Positions 57,010 to 64,000 of a stretch of 64,000 nucleotides of DNA are shown here, one piece after another. The stretch's first letter is position 1. The number at the start of each line of letters is the position of its first letter. The notes under the pieces were generated by a model. The model searched no databases. It was not told the DNA's origin and was given only the letters and a program-made list of their open reading frames with translations. Position numbers and translations under genes: made by a program. This DNA is from Sphingomonas metalli. GTDB lineage: Bacteria; Pseudomonadota; Alphaproteobacteria; Sphingomonadales; Sphingomonadaceae. The stretch covers positions 62,001-126,000 of the forward strand of contig NZ_BMIH01000002.1 of NCBI RefSeq assembly GCF_014641735.1. The letters are read 5' to 3'.

Positions 57010-57657
57010 ATGACGCGACAGATTTTTGTTGCTGCCGCTCTGCTTGCGAGCGCCGCGAGCCCGGCCTCGGCCGCCACGCTCTTCGCCCAGAATGGCAGCA
57101 CCGCCACCTTCGCTGCACCGGCCGGCACGGTCGTGAACTTCAACAGCACGCTGCCCTCGAGCATCACGCTGAACCTGACGGGTCCGAATGCGGCGATCCG
57201 CAGCGGCGATGCCGCCGGTCAGTATGCGCAGCCCGCGTTCAGCGACGGCTCGGCCTATCTGGCCGTCGGCCCGAGCTCCTCGGCCACGCTGGCTTCGACG
57301 ATCGGCTATCAGAGCGTCAGCTTCTTCATCGGTTCGATCGACTCGTTCAACACCGTTGAAGTGCTGAGCACGACCGGTGCGCTGATCGCCCGCTACACCG
57401 GCGCGTCGTTCACCGCGAACCCGAACGGCGACCAGGACCTGCCGAACACCAACCGTCGCATCACCATCACCCGCGATGCGGTCGATGCCCTGATCGGCGG
57501 CGTTCGCTTCCTGTCGTCGGGCCCGGCGATCGAAGTCGACAATGTCGTCTTCGCCGTCCCCGAACCCTCGACCTGGGCACTGATGTTCCTGGGCTTCGGC
57601 ATGGTCGCGGGCGCGTCGCGCTACCGCCGCCGCAGCCAGGCGGTCGTCTACGGCTGA
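57010..57657 (+). CDS. PEP-CTERM protein, exported, function unknown
   Basis: A 215-residue secreted protein with a signal peptide cleaved near ASAAT and a Ser/Thr/Asn-rich beta-rich body without cysteines, typical of the Npun_F0296-like exosortase substrates. The tail VPEPSTWALMFLGFGMVAG plus an arginine cluster is a PEP-CTERM sorting signal nearly identical in pattern to that of the serine protease at 39775-40911. AGGGAG nine bases before ATG 57010 supports the start. Separate transcription unit with its own terminator 32 bp after the stop. Confidence 0.88.
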   Translation: MTRQIFVAAALLASAASPASAATLFAQNGSTATFAAPAGTVVNFNSTLPSSITLNLTGPNAAIRSGDAAGQYAQPAFSDGSAYLAVGPSSSATLASTIGYQSVSFFIGSIDSFNTVEVLSTTGALIARYTGASFTANPNGDQDLPNTNRRITITRDAVDALIGGVRFLSSGPAIEVDNVVFAVPEPSTWALMFLGFGMVAGASRYRRRSQAVVYG

Positions 57658-57688
57658 TCCCGGCCGGTCACGATCGGATAACGGCAGC

Positions 57689-57715
57689 AGCCGGGCGCTC
57701 CCCCGCCCGGCTGTT
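57689..57715 (+). terminator. Terminator of the PEP-CTERM gene
   Basis: A 9-bp stem AGCCGGGCG/CGCCCGGCT (57689-57697 with 57704-57712), 6-base loop CTCCCC, then GTTTCC. It follows the PEP-CTERM stop by about 32 bp. The rest of the 294-bp gap up to the TonB receptor holds the AT-rich control region described separately and otherwise nothing I recognise. Confidence 0.75.
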
Positions 57716-57877
57716 TCCATTTGGAGTGGCGTATGACGTCATGCGGACCTGGACGTGCCGAGGGAAGTCGAGGCGGCGGCGAGTTTCCAGGCTCGTCAGT
57801 TCGGCTCGGAGCAGACGGTAAGCCGCCTATCAGCGTCGTCATGCTCGAGCCGCCACGCCACGCCTGCCTTGATCAAC

Positions 57878-57909
57878 ATGACAGAAAAGTCTCTTGATAC
57901 ATAATATCA
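57878..57909 (+). promoter_or_regulatory. Candidate promoter with overlapping dyad for the TonB receptor gene
   Basis: ATGACA (57878-57883) and CATAAT (57900-57905) are 16 bases apart and could be -35 and -10. The dyad TGATA-CATAA-TATCA (57895-57909) lies across the -10. A repressor sitting there would block the promoter; a zinc-responsive Zur-type regulator is the obvious candidate for a metal receptor, but the sequence is only a loose match to known Zur boxes. Confidence 0.35.
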
Positions 57910-57951
57910 TCTCTACTACCCGACCGTCATCGAGGTTCGGGAGTCGAGTTG

Positions 57952-60099
57952 ATGAAGCGTCTTTTGCTCAGCGCGGGATGGATCGCGTTCGCCTCCACGG
58001 CGCAGGCGCAGGTCGGTGTCCCCGCCGCTGCGCCCGCCCCGGTTCCGAACGATGCCGCCGTCGCGGCCAGCCGGCAGGCGCCGGAGATCGTCATCACCGG
58101 CATCCTCAATCAGACCGAGCAGGACGTCCTCCAGGGCACATCCGTGCTTTCGGGCTCCGAGCTGACGCGCGACCTTCGTCCCACGATCGGCGAAACGCTG
58201 GCCAGACTGCCTGGCGTGTCGGCCACCTCCTTCGGCCCGAGCGCGTCGCGCCCGATCCTGCGCGGTTTCCAGGGCGAGCGCATCCGCGTCCTCACCGACG
58301 GCATCGGCTCGATCGATGTCTCGAACACCAGCGTCGACCATCCCGTCGTCATCAACCCGCTGCTTGCCGAGCGGATCGAGGTGCTGCGGGGACCGTCGGC
58401 GCTGCTGTTCGGCTCCTCCGCGGTCGGCGGCGTGGTAAACGTCATCGACACCCGCATTCCCCGTCGCCTGCCCGAGAAGGGCTACCGCTTCGACGGGATC
58501 GCCGATTATGGCTCGGCGGCGAACGAGCGCTCGGCCTCCGCGGCGGGCGATGTCGCCGTCGGCCGGCATCTGGTGCTGCACGCCGATGGTTCGTACATCA
58601 AGACCGACGACTTGAAGATCGGCGGCTACGCCCTGTCGCCCGCCGCGCGCGCCGCGGCGTTGAGCCAGGTGGGCCTGCCGCAGACCGGCGACGAACCGAT
58701 CGATTTCGCCGCCTCCGCCGCGATCCGCGGCCGGCTGCCCAACACCGCGAGTGAGACCTGGACAGCCGGCGTGGGCGCCACGCTGATCACAGAGGGCGGG
58801 CAGCTCGGCGTATCCTACAGCCATTATGACAGCTTCTACGGCGTGCCGATCCGCTACGCGACCGCGGTCGGGCAGGAGCAGGAGGCGCCGCGCCTCGACG
58901 TGGCGCAGGACCGCGTCGACCTGCGCGGCGAGGTCTATGTCAACGGACCCTTCATCGACTCGCTGCGGATCCGCATCGGCCATGCCGACTATCGCCACGC
59001 CGAGCTGGAGGAGGACGGATCGGTCGGCACCCAGTTCTTCAACAACGGCACGGAGGGCCGCTTCGAAGTCGCCCAGGCCGATCGCGGCGGGTGGAAGGGT
59101 GCCAGCGGCATCCAATATCTCAACCGCCTGTTCGACGTGGTCGGCGACGAGGCGTTCCTGCCGGCCAACGAAACCAATCAGACCGGCCTGTTCACATTGC
59201 AACAATATGATGCGGGCAAGTGGAAGCTTGCGGGCGGCGCCCGCTATGAGTGGAGCAGCCTCGCCGCCCGGCCGCTGACCACCCAGCCGCAGTTCGTGCG
59301 CGGCCGGCGCGATTTCGGCGCCTTCTCCGCCTCGCTGGGCGCTTCCTATGCGCTGTCGGACTCGGTTCGGATCGGGCTCAACGGCTCGCATACCGAGCGC
59401 GCGCCCTCCGCCGAGGAGCTGTTCGCCAACGGCCCGCATGCGGGAACCCAGGCCTATGAGCTGGGCAATGCCGGGTTCCGGCTGGAAAAGGGTTGGGCGC
59501 TCGAGGCGACCTTTCACGCCCATACCGACCGGTTCAGTCTGGACGCCTCCGCCTATTACAACTGGTTCTCCAACTATATCTCGGAGAACGCCGTCGATCC
59601 GTCGGTCTGCGCCGCGGCGGCGGGGGACGCGGTCGACCTGCCCTGCTTCCAGTACCAACAGGCCGACGCGCGCTATTGGGGCGTGGAGGCGGACGCGACC
59701 GCGCATCTGTTCGCGATCGGCAACACCCGCCTCAACCTCGACGTGCTCGGCGACTATGTTCGCGCCAATGTGGTCGATGTCGGGCCGGTGCCGCGCATTC
59801 CCCCGGCGCGCGTCCTCGCCGGACTCGAGGCGCAGAGCGATGCGATCACCGCCCGCGCCGAGATCGAGCATCTGTTCGACCAGAACCGCGTCGCCGCCTT
59901 CGAAACGCCGACCCGCGACTATACGGTCGTCAACGCCAGCGTCGCCTTCTCGCCCTTCGGGGCGGGCAACCGGACCCAGATCCTGCTCTCGGCGAACAAC
60001 ATCTTCGACGTCAATGTTCGTCGACACGCCAGTTTCCTGAAGGATTTCGCGCCTCTTGCCGGGCGCGACCTGCGCGCGACGTTGCGCGTCGGGCTGTGA
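57952..60099 (+). CDS. TonB-dependent receptor, probably for zinc (ZnuD-like)
   Basis: An outer membrane uptake receptor of 715 residues. After a signal peptide (cleaved near AQAQ) come the TonB-box-like EIVITG, a plug domain (SGSELTRDLRPTIGETLARLPG, ERIEVLRGPSALLFGSSAVGG in part) and a C-terminal 22-strand barrel ending in an aromatic-poor leucine (TLRVGL). Plug sequence and the neighbouring ZIP transporter fit ZnuD-type zinc receptors. GGGAG nine bases before ATG 57952. Few conserved His/Cys are seen in the loops, so another metal or a metallophore is possible. Confidence 0.85.
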   Translation: MKRLLLSAGWIAFASTAQAQVGVPAAAPAPVPNDAAVAASRQAPEIVITGILNQTEQDVLQGTSVLSGSELTRDLRPTIGETLARLPGVSATSFGPSASRPILRGFQGERIRVLTDGIGSIDVSNTSVDHPVVINPLLAERIEVLRGPSALLFGSSAVGGVVNVIDTRIPRRLPEKGYRFDGIADYGSAANERSASAAGDVAVGRHLVLHADGSYIKTDDLKIGGYALSPAARAAALSQVGLPQTGDEPIDFAASAAIRGRLPNTASETWTAGVGATLITEGGQLGVSYSHYDSFYGVPIRYATAVGQEQEAPRLDVAQDRVDLRGEVYVNGPFIDSLRIRIGHADYRHAELEEDGSVGTQFFNNGTEGRFEVAQADRGGWKGASGIQYLNRLFDVVGDEAFLPANETNQTGLFTLQQYDAGKWKLAGGARYEWSSLAARPLTTQPQFVRGRRDFGAFSASLGASYALSDSVRIGLNGSHTERAPSAEELFANGPHAGTQAYELGNAGFRLEKGWALEATFHAHTDRFSLDASAYYNWFSNYISENAVDPSVCAAAAGDAVDLPCFQYQQADARYWGVEADATAHLFAIGNTRLNLDVLGDYVRANVVDVGPVPRIPPARVLAGLEAQSDAITARAEIEHLFDQNRVAAFETPTRDYTVVNASVAFSPFGAGNRTQILLSANNIFDVNVRRHASFLKDFAPLAGRDLRATLRVGL

Positions 60100-60105
60100 T
60101 CCGCC

Positions 60106-60123
60106 ATCCCCGCGCCAGCGGGG
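60106..60123. repeat. Small hairpin repeat at the ZIP gene leader
   Basis: CCCCGC-GCCA-GCGGGG with flanking CAT resembles the short CATCCCCGC...GCGGGG hairpins dispersed in GC-rich proteobacteria. Its right side runs into CTGGGGA, the ribosome binding site five bases before the ZIP start, so folding of the hairpin would partly hide it. Confidence 0.4.
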
Positions 60124-60134
60124 CTGGGGAATAG

Positions 60135-60848
60135 ATGGACCATTTGCTGCTTCCCTTGGGCATCGGCATCGCCGCCAGCGCGGCGACGCTGCTAGGCGGG
60201 CTCATCGCCCTGCGCTTCCACGACCGCATCTCGCTGGTGCTCGGTCTGGCGGCGGGCATCGTGCTGGGCGTCGCGCTGATCGATCTGGTGCCGGAGGCGC
60301 TCGAGCTGGGCCGTGGCCTGTATGATCCCCGCGCGATCCTCGCCTGGGTGGCGGCCGGCTTTGCCGGCTATATGCTGCTCGATCGCGGGCTCGGCGCGCT
60401 CGGCCAGGGCGCGTCGCCATGGCGCGACCATCTGGGACCCGCCAGCCTGACGTTGCACAGCTTCCTCGACGGCATGGGGATCGGCCTCGCCTTCCAGATG
60501 TCACCCGAGATCGGGTGGGTCCTGGCCCTGGCAGTCCTGACGCACGACGTGGCCGACGGCGTGAACACCGTCAGCCTCTCGCTGACCGGCAGCCGCCCGG
60601 CACTGGCGCGTCGCTGGCTCCTGGCGAACGGGCTCGCGCCGCTGACGGGCGTGATCGTCGGGCTGGCGATCCGGCTGCCCGGCAGCCTCCTCGCTCCCAT
60701 CCTGGGGGCGTTCGGCGGCGTGTTCCTGTTCATCGGCAGCTGCGAGCTGGTGCCCCGCGCCAGGCTGCGCGATCCCCGCTTGCGCGCGACGCTGGCGACG
60801 GTCGCGGGGCTGGCGCTGATGCTGGTGGTGACGCGGCTCGCCCACTGA
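60135..60848 (+). CDS. ZIP family divalent metal transporter
   Basis: A 237-residue inner membrane protein of the ZIP family that brings zinc or similar metals into the cytoplasm. Eight hydrophobic helices are predicted. The TM4 metal motif is LHSFLDGMGIG (His108, Asp112) and TM5 reads THDVADGVN (His137, Asp141), where most ZIPs have HEIPEG or HNIPEG; the two aspartates replace the usual glutamates. It starts 36 bp after the TonB receptor, so the pair likely forms an outer/inner membrane uptake route. Confidence 0.87.
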   Translation: MDHLLLPLGIGIAASAATLLGGLIALRFHDRISLVLGLAAGIVLGVALIDLVPEALELGRGLYDPRAILAWVAAGFAGYMLLDRGLGALGQGASPWRDHLGPASLTLHSFLDGMGIGLAFQMSPEIGWVLALAVLTHDVADGVNTVSLSLTGSRPALARRWLLANGLAPLTGVIVGLAIRLPGSLLAPILGAFGGVFLFIGSCELVPRARLRDPRLRATLATVAGLALMLVVTRLAH

Positions 60849-60872
60849 ACCGGCAAGGCTCGATAGGCTCCG

Positions 60873-63257
60873 TCAGGCCGCCGCCCGCACCAGGGGCGTC
60901 GCCAGCAGTTCCAGCGTGCTCGCCGCATCGACGGGGCGGCTGAACAGATAGCCCTGGATGCTGCCGCATCCCTGTTCGGTCAGCACCGCGAGCTGCTCGT
61001 CGTCCTCCACACCCTCGGCGGTGGTATCGGTCCGCAGTGCCGCGGACAGGTCGATGATCGCGCGCACGATCGCGGCCGCACTTGCATCGCGTGCCACCGG
61101 CGTGACGAAGGAGCGATCGATCTTGATCTTGTCGAAGGGAAAGCTGCGCAGGTAGCTGAGCGAGGAATAGCCGGTGCCGAAATCGTCGAGCGCCACGCGG
61201 ACACCCATCGCGCGCAGACGATGGAGAAGCGCCACGACCGGCCCCTCCCCGTCCAGGAAGACCGATTCGGTGATCTCCACCTCGAGCCGGCGCGGCTCCA
61301 GCCCGCTGATCGCCAGCGCCTGGAGCACTACCGTCTGGAAGCCGGGGCTGCGGAACTGCAGCGCCGACACGTTGACGGCGATGCGAACATGCTCGGGCCA
61401 GCGGGTCGCGGTGCGACAGGCCTCGCGCATCACCCACTCGCCGATCGGCACGATCAGGCCCGTCTCTTCGGCGACCGGAATGAAATCCACCGGCGACAGC
61501 CAGCCGCGATCGGGATGGTGCCAGCGGAGCAGCGCCTCGAAACCGCCGATCCGCTGCGCCTTGAGATCGAAGATCGGCTGGAAGGCGAGCGTGAACTGCC
61601 CCTTGGCCACGGCCTCGCGCAGGTCGAGTTCGAGCATCCGGCGACGGCGCGCGGCCTCGTCGAGCGCCGGTTCGAAGAAGCGCATCACCCCGCCGCCGTC
61701 ACGCTTGGCGTCGGCCAACGCGAGATCGGCGTTCTTCAGGAGGGTGTCGGCATCGTTGCCATCGCTCGGAGCGATGGCGATGCCCATGCTCACACCGATC
61801 GGCACCGCGTGAGCCTCGACCATCATCGGGACGGCGAAATGGTCGAGGATCGCCTGACCGAGCGCGCGCGGGCGATCGGCTGCGCCGCCTTCCAGCACCA
61901 GCGCGAATTCGTCGGCGCTCAACCGGGCGATGAAGGCATCCGGCGCCAGCTCGGGCAGGAGCGTGGCGATCCGCCGGAGAAGCGCATCGCCGGCGGGATG
62001 GCCGAGGGTGTCGTTCACTGCGTGGAAGCGGTCGAGATCGAGCGACAGAACCGCCGCCTGGCCGCCCGTACGCCGGACGCGGGCGCTCACCTGGTCCAGC
62101 GTCTCGCGCAGCGATACGCGGTTCGGCAGTCCGGTCAGCGGATCGTGGAAGGCGAGATGGGCGATCCGTTGCTCGCGCTCCGCGATTCCTGCCGCCATCC
62201 GGTTGAAGCTGGCGGCCAGTCGCCCGATCTCGTCGCGGCCGGACACCTGGACGACCGTGGGTGCGCCCTCCTCGAGCTGTTGCGCGGCGCGATCGAGCGC
62301 GGCGATCGGCCGGGCGATGTTCCGCGCGAGCCGTCGGCTGCCCGCCATCACCAGCAACAAGCCGGCCAATCCCGCCAGCCCGATGCCGAGTTGCAGAGGA
62401 CGATAGGGCGCCATGGCGAGGCCATAGGGATAGCGGATCAGCAGTGCCGCCTGCGGCTTGGCGCCGATGCCGGCGAGCGGGCGGGCGATCGCGAGGGCGT
62501 CGCCGTCGGGCAGGTCGAGCAGGGCCGGCGCCGAGTGCCGGTCGCCCTTGCCGTCCGGCGCTCCGCCCAGCGCCTCCAGGGCGTCGGACGGCGGCACGGC
62601 GCCGTCGATCGACACCCAGCGCCCGTCGTCCGCCCGGCGCAGCATCGTCGCGATCAGCGGAATCGCCGACAGTTTCTCGAGATTGCGCATCTCCGCCGCG
62701 TCGAGCGGGACGGCGAAGACGACCCAGCCGATCTCGGTCGGGGCGAGCACCGGCGACAGGACGAGGCGATAGACGGTGCTGCCCGCCAGGATCACCACGT
62801 CGCGACGGCCCGGTGCCATGGCGAAGGGCACGTCCGCCGCGACCCGGGCGACGCTGGCGGTGCCGCCGATGACCCCGCCGTCCAGATCGACGAACATCGC
62901 GATCGGCACGCCCGCGCGCTGCCGCAGACTGACCAGCGCGGAGGCGATGGTCGAGCGGTCGCCGCTCGCGGCGGCGCTGCGGAAACCGAAATCGCGCGAG
63001 AGCACGTCGGCCGCGCTGCGCAGCGACTGTTCGCGCAGCGACCACAGACGGTCGTAGACCGCACCGCTCGCCACCAGCTCGGCGGCGACGGTCGTGCGTG
63101 CATTGCGGCTGACGACGACCTGCGCGACCAGGGCGATCCCGATCAGCGCCACCGCGAACAGCGCCGCGTATAGCGTCGCCAGTCGCGTGCGCAGCGAACC
63201 GAAACGGAAGCTGCGGAGGCGTCCGCCGGTCTGGGCGAGGACTTCGGATACCGTCAT
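60873..63257 (-). CDS. Membrane GGDEF-EAL protein, likely c-di-GMP phosphodiesterase
   Basis: A 794-residue sensor. Two membrane helices (about 28-48 and 285-305) frame a periplasmic cache-like domain, then HAMP (about 305-360), GGDEF (about 365-525) and EAL (about 540-790). The GGDEF active site is degenerate, reading RLSADEFALV. The EAL domain is intact: FEALLRW, the NVSALQF, EITESVFL, ALDDFGTGYSSLSYL, KIDRSF motifs. It should therefore degrade c-di-GMP and may use the GGDEF part as a GTP sensor. It starts two bases after the cupredoxin-like gene stop and so is co-translated with it. Confidence 0.88.
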   Translation of the reverse strand: MTVSEVLAQTGGRLRSFRFGSLRTRLATLYAALFAVALIGIALVAQVVVSRNARTTVAAELVASGAVYDRLWSLREQSLRSAADVLSRDFGFRSAAASGDRSTIASALVSLRQRAGVPIAMFVDLDGGVIGGTASVARVAADVPFAMAPGRRDVVILAGSTVYRLVLSPVLAPTEIGWVVFAVPLDAAEMRNLEKLSAIPLIATMLRRADDGRWVSIDGAVPPSDALEALGGAPDGKGDRHSAPALLDLPDGDALAIARPLAGIGAKPQAALLIRYPYGLAMAPYRPLQLGIGLAGLAGLLLVMAGSRRLARNIARPIAALDRAAQQLEEGAPTVVQVSGRDEIGRLAASFNRMAAGIAEREQRIAHLAFHDPLTGLPNRVSLRETLDQVSARVRRTGGQAAVLSLDLDRFHAVNDTLGHPAGDALLRRIATLLPELAPDAFIARLSADEFALVLEGGAADRPRALGQAILDHFAVPMMVEAHAVPIGVSMGIAIAPSDGNDADTLLKNADLALADAKRDGGGVMRFFEPALDEAARRRRMLELDLREAVAKGQFTLAFQPIFDLKAQRIGGFEALLRWHHPDRGWLSPVDFIPVAEETGLIVPIGEWVMREACRTATRWPEHVRIAVNVSALQFRSPGFQTVVLQALAISGLEPRRLEVEITESVFLDGEGPVVALLHRLRAMGVRVALDDFGTGYSSLSYLRSFPFDKIKIDRSFVTPVARDASAAAIVRAIIDLSAALRTDTTAEGVEDDEQLAVLTEQGCGSIQGYLFSRPVDAASTLELLATPLVRAAA

Positions 63258-63258
63258 C

Positions 63259-63849
63259 TCAGTGCCGGACGGTGAGCGTGGTGGACAGGCCGGACGCGCC
63301 GATCTGCGCCGTTTGCGAGAGCGTGTTGCCCGGCGCGCGGATCGATGGATGCCAGACCTGCACCGTCACCCGCCCCGCCGGCACATCGGCGAAGCGGGCA
63401 TAGCCTGCGCCGTCCGACTGGATGGCGAATGGCGTCGCGGTGACGACGACGAAGCCGCTCATCGTGTCGTGGATGTTGCAGCCCAGCGCGACCACGCCCG
63501 GCTGGTCGAAGGTCACCGTGCGGCTGTCCTCGCGTCCGTACAGCTTGAGGTCGAACTTCTTGGGCCGGGAGAAGGAATAGACGTGATGGCGCACCTTGTC
63601 GCGATTCGGGAAGGCGACGGTCGCGCCGACGGGCACGATCAGGACATGCGGCTGGAACTGGATGTCACGCTGCTCGACCGCATAGGTGCCGCGCGGAACG
63701 GGTGCGGCAACGCCCGGCGCGGTCACGGTGACCACCGCTCCGGACAGGGGCGCGCCATCAGCCCCGCGCACCGTGATGGCGACGGGCGCGGCGGCGGCCG
63801 CAGTGGCGAGAGAACAGGCGAGCGTCGCGCCCAGCAACCGGCAGATCAT
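63259..63849 (-). CDS. Cupredoxin-like exported protein (methylamine-utilisation type)
   Basis: A 196-residue protein with a signal peptide (to about residue 20) and a cupredoxin fold. Residues 85-130 hold possible copper ligands: RHHVYSFS, CNIHDTMSGF with Cys, His and Met spaced as in blue copper proteins. The N-terminal GADGAPLSGAVVTV and C-terminal FADVPAGRVTVQVWHP stretches resemble carboxypeptidase-regulatory/beta-sandwich domains. Similar proteins are named methylamine utilisation proteins without evidence of that pathway here. Operon with the EAL gene; divergent from the partial gene at the window edge. Confidence 0.82.
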   Translation of the reverse strand: MICRLLGATLACSLATAAAAAPVAITVRGADGAPLSGAVVTVTAPGVAAPVPRGTYAVEQRDIQFQPHVLIVPVGATVAFPNRDKVRHHVYSFSRPKKFDLKLYGREDSRTVTFDQPGVVALGCNIHDTMSGFVVVTATPFAIQSDGAGYARFADVPAGRVTVQVWHPSIRAPGNTLSQTAQIGASGLSTTLTVRH

Positions 63850-63928
63850 GGCACGTTCCGTAACCCGGGCCCGATTGCCGCATCGTAAATCCCGCCTTTA
63901 CGCGGCATCAACCACGACGATCTATCCG

Positions 63929-64000
63929 ATGCGGATGCGACTGTTCTGCTTGGCGATTTTGAGCCTGTGCCTGCCCGCCTCCCCCATCCTTGCGGCCGAA
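63929..64000 (+). CDS. Start of an exported protein, cut by the window edge
   Basis: Only 24 codons are present. They read as a classic signal peptide: MRMRLFCLAILSLCLPASPI then LAAE, with a cleavage site near ILA-A. It is divergent from the cupredoxin-like gene, with an 80-bp gap that would hold both promoters. The mature protein is not visible and cannot be named; an outer membrane or periplasmic partner of the cupredoxin/EAL unit is a guess from position. Confidence 0.7.
   Translation, partial: MRMRLFCLAILSLCLPASPILAAE

Overview
The window is a high-GC, gene-dense chromosomal segment of a Gram-negative alphaproteobacterium, most likely a sphingomonad (Sphingomonas or a close relative). 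The support is the combination of a DUF1153/SciP-type protein, PEP-CTERM proteins, an Mla-type lipid transporter, Ku plus LigD, TonB-dependent uptake, BamB-Der-PanB gene order and many 1-4 bp start/stop overlaps. I see no rRNA, tRNA, CRISPR array, insertion sequence or prophage.

Layout. 1-6343 (+): the end of a glycogen/trehalose operon (glgA, pgm, glgX, periplasmic trehalase, CitE-like lyase), every junction a 4-bp overlap. 6384-16289 (-): DUF4142 protein, an Mla-like ABC system (lipoprotein, MlaD, MlaF, STAS-MlaE fusion), a DUF445 protein and an RND efflux pump with its adaptor. 16510-22133: SIMPL protein, GlsB-type stress protein, SciP-like regulator, mnmA, PhzF-like isomerase, CDF metal exporter, pdxH. 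22222-25612 (+): ku-ligD end-joining pair. 25727-30930 (-): treS-maltokinase fusion and glgE, the GlgE route from trehalose to alpha-glucan. 30943-39608: DUF2934 protein, sensor kinase, molybdopterin-binding protein, map, ahpC/ahpF, parDE, purL. 39775-47491: PEP-CTERM serine protease, DUF418 protein, Hpt protein, then der-bamB-yfgM-like, panB and an ArsC-family reductase. 47651-53378 (+): an orphan secreted protein, nadE, and a three-gene inositol-phosphate cluster (CDP-alcohol transferase, inositol-1-phosphate synthase, sugar/inositol nucleotidyltransferase). 53414-55645 (-): modABC. 55727-60848 (+): GH84 hexosaminidase, PEP-CTERM protein, TonB receptor with a ZIP transporter. 60873-63849 (-): a GGDEF-EAL protein and a cupredoxin-like protein, then the first 24 codons of an exported protein running off the end.

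How the genes work together. Trehalose links the two carbohydrate clusters. TreS can turn trehalose into maltose, the fused kinase makes maltose-1-phosphate and GlgE polymerises it; GlgA, Pgm and GlgX handle the same polymer from the ADP-glucose side, and the trehalase recovers glucose from exported trehalose. TonB receptor and ZIP protein look like an outer/inner membrane pair for zinc or a similar metal. The inositol cluster is the most unusual unit: its three predicted activities would make CDP-inositol and join it to an alcohol or to inositol phosphate.

Small-scale structure includes a dispersed GC-rich palindromic repeat, one copy of which lies in frame inside ligD and a double copy between ahpC and ahpF, plus several strong hairpins. 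Starts are judged from homology and ribosome binding sites; alternatives are given where the choice is close. All functional calls come from reading motifs, not from database searches.
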